A stretch of 64,000 nt of DNA from Nymphaea colorata (Eukaryota > Streptophyta > Magnoliopsida > Nymphaeales > Nymphaeaceae). The stretch lies in assembly GCF_008831285.2 (NCBI RefSeq), contig NC_045149.1, forward strand, positions 250,001 through 314,000. The letters run 5' to 3'. Under the pieces are notes generated by a model. The model searched no databases. It was not told where the DNA came from and was given only the letters and a program-made list of their open reading frames with translations. The position numbers and the translations under genes were made by a program. Positions 58,101 through 64,000 of the stretch are shown in pieces. Position 1 is the first letter of the stretch. Each line of letters opens with the position of its first letter.

Positions 58101-58462
58101 ATAGAGGGGAGATTGACGGGGTTAGGGTTCGGTCAAAGGGGAGAGACAAAAGAGCGGCAGTGGGAGAAATGCAGCAAAGAGAACGAGCAAAGAGGGTTCG
58201 GACAGAGGGGAGAGACGAGAGAGAGAGAGAAACCGACAACTTACCTACACGTCGCCGCCGCTGTTAACCTCTGTCGCCGCTGTTCAATCCTCCGCCTTCT
58301 TCTTCTCTGTGCTATGTGCAACCCAGCGGAACGAGGGAGAAGAGGTAAGGTTGAGGGAGAAGACGCGAGAGAAGAGCCCCTCGCGCGACGGGCTCTTCAC
58401 GCAAGCGGGTTCGGGTTCGGGCCTGGACCCGACCCGGCCCACCCAAAAAGTCGAGTATTACA
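55199..58462 (-). repeat. Large solo LTR E3, reverse orientation
   Basis: 3264 bp, with TGTCACACCCCAACCC at the left and CTCGAGTATTACA-type sequence at the right, the reverse of E1 and E2. Flanks are GATAG (55194-55198) and GATAA (58463-58467), one mismatch. It has the same inner order as E1 and E2, including two tandem units (about 56.16-57.04 kb) and a purine-rich stretch at 58060-58230 matching the pyrimidine tract of the others. No coding region is attached. Confidence 0.88.
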
Positions 58463-58984
58463 GATAATGCCATAAATTTGTTCTATATAACTGACAGTTT
58501 AAGGAGTTAACAAAATTTCTGTTGAAAACAAAGTTGTGTTCCACTTGTTTGACCATATAACAAACAAAACCTGCATCTCTTTTTTATTCAAAAAGGGGAA
58601 GAAAAAAACCGAAGATTTTGTGGAGATTTTACTACCGTGTTTGCTTTCAGGCCCATTTAGAAAGAAACACTGTTTGAAAATTTGACATGGTAGTGCCTAC
58701 GTCAGACTACATCATTATTCCCAGCTTCCCAAGGAAACCTTTCAAGAAATTTTTCAACAAGGAAACCCTTTCATGGTTGAATGCTCCACCTCTTTGCCCA
58801 CATTGTTTGTTTTTGCATGTATGCCTTAGCATTATCAAATTACATGGTTCAAAATTTATCAAACTAAGTAATTTGATATAGGGATCATCTTGCTGATATG
58901 TTGCAGTTTCAAATTCTTTTGTTAAGCGTAATGTTTATGTGAAGCCTCTTAACATTGCTTCAGTGGAGCCAAAGACTGCAGTTG
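58463..58984. other. No gene supported
   Basis: Just before 58985 a segment after GTTGCAG at 58907 has an open frame (SNSFVKRNVYVKPLNIASVE), but no clear donor and no recognised family, so no exon is called. Confidence 0.4.
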
Positions 58985-59480
58985 TGATTAATATATATAT
59001 ATATATGCCTATATTTATATATATAATATTTTAAAATATGACATATATATATATATTATACGTTTAGCATATAATACATAATATAATATATTGTATATTA
59101 TACATATACATTATTGTTCTAGTAATATATCATTAATAGTCATTACTATAATTATATACATTATGCATGATAATACGTGTATAAAATATGTTATACGTAA
59201 TAACTTATAATGTATATATAATGTTGTATGTTTATTATATTTCATACAATATAATGTATAGTATGTATATAATATATATTATATATTGTACAATATGACA
59301 TATAGTATATATATAATATGTTAATATATTTATATAATAATATTATTGTAAAATAAGTATACATATTATTATATGTATATGTACATACATATATTTACAT
59401 ATATATATAAATTTGTTTAATGTACCTATAAATCACAACTTGTATAATGTAATAGTATATACAAGATTATATATTATTAT
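58985..59480. repeat. AT-rich low-complexity tract
   Basis: Nearly 500 bp built from TATATA, ATATAATAT and similar words with few G or C. Confidence 0.9.
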
Positions 59481-59642
59481 GTATATACTGCATAATCATA
59501 TATACACTGCAGCAATGGGCAAATGTTTCCTCCCATATGTTTCTTTACCAGTATCAGGACAGTCACAGTAGTAGATCTATGCAAATGCAGCTGGAAAGCC
59601 CTGTGCATTCCAACATGGCTTGGTATAGATTTTTTAGTGCAG

Positions 59643-59856
59643 GATTTTAATATCCTTGCCGTAAGAGTAATCAAATTCAGAACAACTATGCTGTTTATTT
59701 TGATTCAAATTCCGATAGACTGCTTTGAGGAGCCATGGGTGTTGTTTTATGAGAAAGATGGAAAAGTTGGCTGTGTCCAAAATACATGTGCCCACAGAGC
59801 TTGTCCTCTTCATCTTGGTTCTGTAGTTGATGGCAGTATCCAGTGCCCTTGCCATG
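59643..59856 (+). CDS. CAO: Exon of chlorophyllide a oxygenase (Rieske domain)
   Basis: The frame reads IPIDCFEEPWVLF, a short charged loop, then NTCAHRACPLHLGSV and IQCPCHG. This is the Rieske iron-sulfur signature C-x-H-x16-C-x2-H in the exact context of chlorophyllide a oxygenase, the nuclear-encoded chloroplast enzyme that turns chlorophyllide a into chlorophyllide b. The donor G|GTTAGT ends the exon at 59856. The secure part is 59709-59856. Upstream the frame stays open to an acceptor (TTTTTTAGTGCAG at 59642), but that stretch does not show the WYPVAF block that precedes IPIDCFEE in the family. The second-ligand motif is CPCH, where the family I know has CPYH; all four ligands remain. 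Downstream exons (the mononuclear iron domain) were not found by 64000. Confidence 0.8.
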
Positions 59857-60242
59857 GTTAGTACAGTGGAAGAAACTATATTAAACTTTCCTTAGTGGAA
59901 ACTCAATCGGCTTAGAGTAATTCTTATTTTGCAATACAGCTGTTCAGACTAACTTGAAGCTTTTCTGTTGATAGTTTGTGAAAATTTCTAAAAATTCTCA
60001 AGTACATCGTTGAAAGTGCAACATGTTTATAAGAACATATTAGAACCAACCTTTAGGCTCCATGTTTTGCCAGGAGCTAGTAGGAGTTATTATGCTATTA
60101 TGAATCTTTGATTCCTCATTTTAAAATGTTTTGTCAATATATTGTGGCTTATGAATGATGTGATGAGTTTTTTATATGGAATACATTTTTCCTGAATTTT
60201 TCTGAAGTTTTCTCTATTTTTCCTGATCTTACCGATTTTTTT
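59857..60242 (+). other. Putative CAO intron
   Basis: AT-rich sequence following a GT donor. No coding content seen. Confidence 0.5.
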
Positions 60243-60786
60243 TTTCTACTTTTTATGAATTTTTTAATCTTTTTATGAATTTAAAAATCAATTTATGATA
60301 TGCTATGCCATCAATGAAGCTCTAAGGTCCTTTCCCACAGACATAATGTGCCATCATAAAGGCCCCTGTTATATAATTGGTGGTAGTTATCTCAAGGAAT
60401 GGAACAAAAATGAAGTCAGTGTCTTGCATGTATGAAGAACGAGGGTAGAAGAGTAACTGACTTTATGCACATTGATTTTGCCAGTTCATTACTAATTAGG
60501 TCGTTTTCTACTTTTTATGATTTTTTTTTTATTTTTTTACAAATTAAAAAATCAATTTATGATATGCTACGCCATCAATGAAGCTCTAAGGTCCTTTCCC
60601 ACAGACATAATGTGCCATCATAAAGGCCATGTTATATAATTGGTGGTAGTTATCCTGAGGAATGGAACAAAAATGAAGTCAGTGACTTGCATGTATGAAG
60701 AGGGAAGACTTGCATGTATGAAGAGGGAAGGGAGAAGGGTAACTGACTTCATGCACATTGATTTTATCAGTTCATTACTAATTAGG
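60243..60786. repeat. Tandem duplication of about 260 bp
   Basis: Copies start near 60243 and 60503 and share, with few differences, TTTATGATATGCTA, GCCATCAATGAAGCTCTAAG, CCACAGACATAATGTGCCAT, GTTATATAATTGGTGGTAGT and CATTACTAATTAGGT. Copy 2 contains an extra direct repeat of about 22 bp (GACTTGCATGTATGAAGAGG). Confidence 0.92.
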
Positions 60787-61939
60787 TTGCTGGCAGTTCA
60801 TTACCAGGCAAACATGTCTCTTATACCCTTGTTTTTCCCTAATCTTTTGGTTCTCTAATTTTTGGATATTCTATAAAAAGTATGCACTCCTATCTATTTC
60901 TTTAATATACTGAATGTAGTACCATAGCATGCCTTGCTGGTAGCAGATGTATGAGGGTCACATCTTTGTGGAAATTATACGTCAGGAACATCTGAAATTG
61001 CATATAAGAAACTCTGCTTATTCTGCACCATATTCTTGGATTTGATGTTTAGCTAACTGCAAGTGGATATGGTGGAGGTGAATAGAACTTGGTTCCAGAC
61101 CATGCCTTAGCTACGGTTTACTTATTTATAGGACCTAAATGGGAGTGCCGTACATTTTCTGGGCATTTTCATTTTCCCATTCAAAGTGTTTTACCATGTT
61201 CTCACCGTTTGTAGACTCATCAGTTGTTTGTTTTGGAATTTTGCTTAAATGTTTCACCGTGTAATGTGCCTTTGTACAACTTGGAGTAGTACCAGGAGAG
61301 GGAAAAGGAGGAAATGAACAAACTGGAAAAGTTCATGTCACAAGAAGATATGTTACTGGTTTGGATTGAACTGCTTTAATGGTGAGGAAGTGGCCTTTGA
61401 GGGAAAAAAGAAGTAGATGCAACATCCTGGCACTGGTGTTAGTGGATCCATTTTACTTTTAGTGGTTGTAATCTTTTTTAGCAGATGATGGTGTCACATA
61501 ATCTCATGTGTTATGTCATTTGAGCCCAGTCTGCATTAGGTCCAGAACTGGCCTGCAAATTAAAACTATGTGAAACCTGTTCATATCTGTATTTGACCTA
61601 TTTTGGTGTCTACTTGTTTCTAAATGAAGTATGGTCTTTTATCTCATATGTAGTGAATTTGTAATTTATATGGTTTAATAATTAGTTACAAATATTGCTT
61701 TGTTTGCTTCTCATGACATTTTAAGGTTATATTTTGTAAAATGGACTTTTCGTCCTCGCAGTAGCTAATTATATGTTTGGAGATTTCATCTGTGGTGCAA
61801 CATATAACTGGGTGAGGTTAGCATCATTTTGTATTACATGTTATTTCATCTTTTATTACATGTAGAATATTTATTTACATGAAAATTTGTAGGATATTCT
61901 TAGTGAAGCTTATTTGCTTGGTTGATAACAATCCTCATG
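60787..61939. other. No gene seen
   Basis: AT-rich, intron-like. No further CAO exon could be recognised. Confidence 0.5.
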
Positions 61940-62300
61940 CCTCTGTTTGGTTGATAACGTGTCGCGACGCTTGGCGCATCGTCTCGGTTCAAGAACGCGT
62001 GCTCTGGAATCTACCACTCTCAGGCCTCAACAGCTTCCCACCCTTCTTCAACTATACATACTTCAAATGGCACGGCCAAAGAAGATCAAAACCATTGTAG
62101 GGGTGGGGTGTTCCTGCGATCGCTTCATTTCATGTCCTATCGTCGACATCGCGGTGAATCTGTGCCCTAATTCGCCGGATAATGGCGTCACTGGAGTGAG
62201 TGTCGTGAATTTTCAGCATTCGCATTGTCACTCTCGATTATTACATGTTTCCTCTGATTCCAGATTTGGACTTCTGTTACAGCGATTTTCAGGGTACCTT
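61940..62300 (+). other. GC-richer block, possible 5' end of an unidentified gene
   Basis: Clearly less AT-rich than its surroundings, with overlapping open frames and no recognised domain. At 62179 an ATG (ATGGCGTCACTGGA) is followed at once by GTGAGT, a consensus donor, which would suit a very short first coding exon. This is a guess. Confidence 0.2.
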
Positions 62301-62577
62301 TTTCTTCCAGTAATCTGCTCTTGTTGCTTCTCTTGATACTTTTCAGTGTCACTTGCGTGTCTGCTCATGTACTGTTACTTTAGTGTCTATGTTTTTGTTA
62401 GCACTCTTTAATTGATAATTTTTTTTTCTCATTTTGGGCACTAAAGCCAAATTGACATCTATGGGAACCAGAAGGCAGTGAACCAGAAGGCAGTGGTGAT
62501 CCATATTCCTTTCAAATTGCCTAAGGCTTTTCTGTAAAATGGATTGCACAAGAGGAATCAAATGTACAAGTATTATG

Positions 62578-63218
62578 CAACGTCTCATACGTGGGTTTTG
62601 CCCACGTACCCATACTGGTACGGCGGTATGCCGATTCTGATACTTTGGTATGCCTTGGTACGGTTCAGATCAGTTTTGAGTCTGAACCGATCCAAACCAC
62701 TTCAAATGAACCCATTTTCGCCTGACACCTCTTCCTCCTCCTTCCTTACCTTCATACAACATATCTCTGGCAATGGATGCAGTGGAGAGCTTTGCTGGCA
62801 GGCGGTGACTGGCAATGGACGTTGGCCTGCGGCGATCGACGATGGACGTCGGCCAGCGAGTTCATTCTCTTTTTAGGGTGCTATCGATTTTTCCCCCTTT
62901 GTTGTTTGTTCCCCAATTTTTGTTGTTTCTTTTGTCATTGTTAGAGAGTTGGATAAATCTTTGTCTAGATTTTTAGCTTGCTCCATAAGTGAAGATGTTC
63001 TACTACACCTACAAGCTCATCTATTTCCCGATTTGAAATCAATCTCATGCCGTGCCATCTGTTTCTTATATTTATGTTACTTTTGTTGTTGATTTCATGT
63101 ATATAATTAATCAAAAATATATAAATATCATCGTACCAGGATTGGCGAAAATGTCGTTCCGTACCAAGATTGGCGAAAATGTTGTTCCCTTACCCGCTTC
63201 CGTACCTATGTGACATAG
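62578..63218. mobile_element. Small hAT-like element H2 with perfect 8-bp target duplication
   Basis: GTATTATG flanks both ends (62570-62577 and 63219-63226). Termini are CAACGTCTCATACGT and, inverted, CTATGTCACATAGGT, matching at 11 of 15 positions. The right end shares CCGTACCTATGTGACATAG with the split element H1. Inside are GTACGG and TGGTACGG repeats near the left end and a 24-bp tandem repeat near the right (TTGGCGAAAATG twice). No transposase is encoded. Confidence 0.85.
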
Positions 63219-63226
63219 GTATTATG

Positions 63227-64000
63227 GAGTATGGACTATATGATGCTTCAAATGTGTCTTTTGGTTCTATTTGATGTCAATGACATGATTTTTTTTTTGT
63301 TCTATTTTTTTTTTTATGGTTGATTGTTTATCTGCCAAACCTTTTTTTATGTATTGGGATATAATAAAATAAGTGAGAAACTAATAACACAAACACGTGT
63401 AGATTTGCAACAAATAAAAAAAAATTGGCATTAAAAAACTGAAAAAATTAAAAAAATGAAAAAAAAAGTGAAAAAATGTGTTAAAAATCATTTTTAACAT
63501 TAAAAAACATGTTTTTTTTAGTTTTAAATGGTCATTTGATTTATCACGTTAAAAAAAAAACATGTTTTCTGAGATTATGGTTTATCTAGGCTTCCTTTGG
63601 GGAAAGAGAACCAAACCATTTGCAATAGTTCCAATGAGCTCTTGACCCAACATTATTTGGATTCGTCAACGGACCTTTTGTGTAGAGGAGCCTACTTTTA
63701 TTAGTGAGTTGATGAAGTTTGTTTTTCTACCAAACCAACCCATCTTGTTTTGCATTCTCCCCTCTTTTTAGGGTGTAGAGTTCATTCCTTTTGTTGATAT
63801 ACTATTTGATGTCAAAATTTCTTGTAAAAGAGAAAATTTTCAGTTTTATTTAAAAACATTTTCTCCTTCCTTAAGTCATCACACCTTAGATTTGTTTTTC
63901 CAAAAGACTTATTCTATTAGTAAAGCCTTTTCCAGCTCATTTCTAATGGATGGCTCTTCCCCCATAAGCTCAAAATTACTTCTTTCAATTTGGAGCTACA
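63227..64000. other. No gene seen
   Basis: AT-rich with A and T runs. Nothing coding can be supported. Confidence 0.6.

Noticed and set aside
58907-58984. Possible CAO exon before the AT-rich tract
   Set aside because: The open frame does not show any CAO block I recognise and lacks a good donor.
59643-59856. Plastid DNA insertion as the source of the CAO-like exon
   Set aside because: CAO is nuclear-encoded in plants and the segment has a spliceosomal donor.
59643-59856. Another plant Rieske oxygenase (pheophorbide a oxygenase or TIC55 type)
   Set aside because: The NTCAHRACPL and IPIDCFEE contexts fit chlorophyllide a oxygenase and not the others I know.

Overview
The window looks like nuclear DNA of a flowering plant. 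Single exons of plant nuclear genes can be read: chlorophyllide a oxygenase, a SOQ1-type protein and an SCD2-type protein. They sit in AT-rich, intron-like sequence, and most of the rest is plant LTR retrotransposons and short hAT-like DNA elements. I cannot name the species. I see no complete host gene, no tRNA or rRNA gene and no CRISPR array.

Layout. 1-0.7 kb: no gene. 0.7-7.4 kb: worn, GC-richer Ty3/gypsy-like debris in both orientations, interrupted by a 930-bp hAT-like element (4476-5405) that carries a BED zinc-finger remnant. 7.38-8.08 kb: a gypsy RT fragment fused to a copia RT fragment. 8505-8724: solo LTR. 9.6-12.4 kb: 5'-truncated copia element F. 12.8-14.4 kb: two minus-strand exons resembling SCD2, one with a frameshift. 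14817-15735: second hAT-like element. 16234-20395: copia element C (minus), internally deleted. 21456-26338: copia element A (plus), with two LTRs and a perfect target duplication but decayed coding. 28080-28178: one SOQ1-like exon. 30.1-32.5 kb: possible large solo LTR. 32.6-33.8 kb: diverged direct duplication. 35.5-36.4 kb: second BED remnant and microsatellites. 38139-38385: minus-strand solo LTR.

38.6-55.1 kb is a nested stack. A small hAT-like element (38606-55133) was split by a large solo LTR (E1, 39148-55055). E1 was in turn hit by a copia element now truncated (D), by another solo LTR of the same family (E2, 46002-48909) and by a nearly intact copia element (B, 49058-54407). The levels are supported by target-site duplications, except D, whose left end is deleted. 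A third family member, E3, follows in reverse at 55199-58462. 59.7 kb holds a Rieske exon of chlorophyllide a oxygenase. 62578-63218 is a second copy of the hAT-like element of the nested stack, with a perfect 8-bp duplication.

The retroelement genes encode Gag, protease, integrase, reverse transcriptase and RNase H, which would together copy an element RNA and insert the DNA. Every copy here has at least one disabling change. The most informative content is the insertion history, the illegitimate junctions, and the isolated host exons, which may be live genes with long introns or relics.
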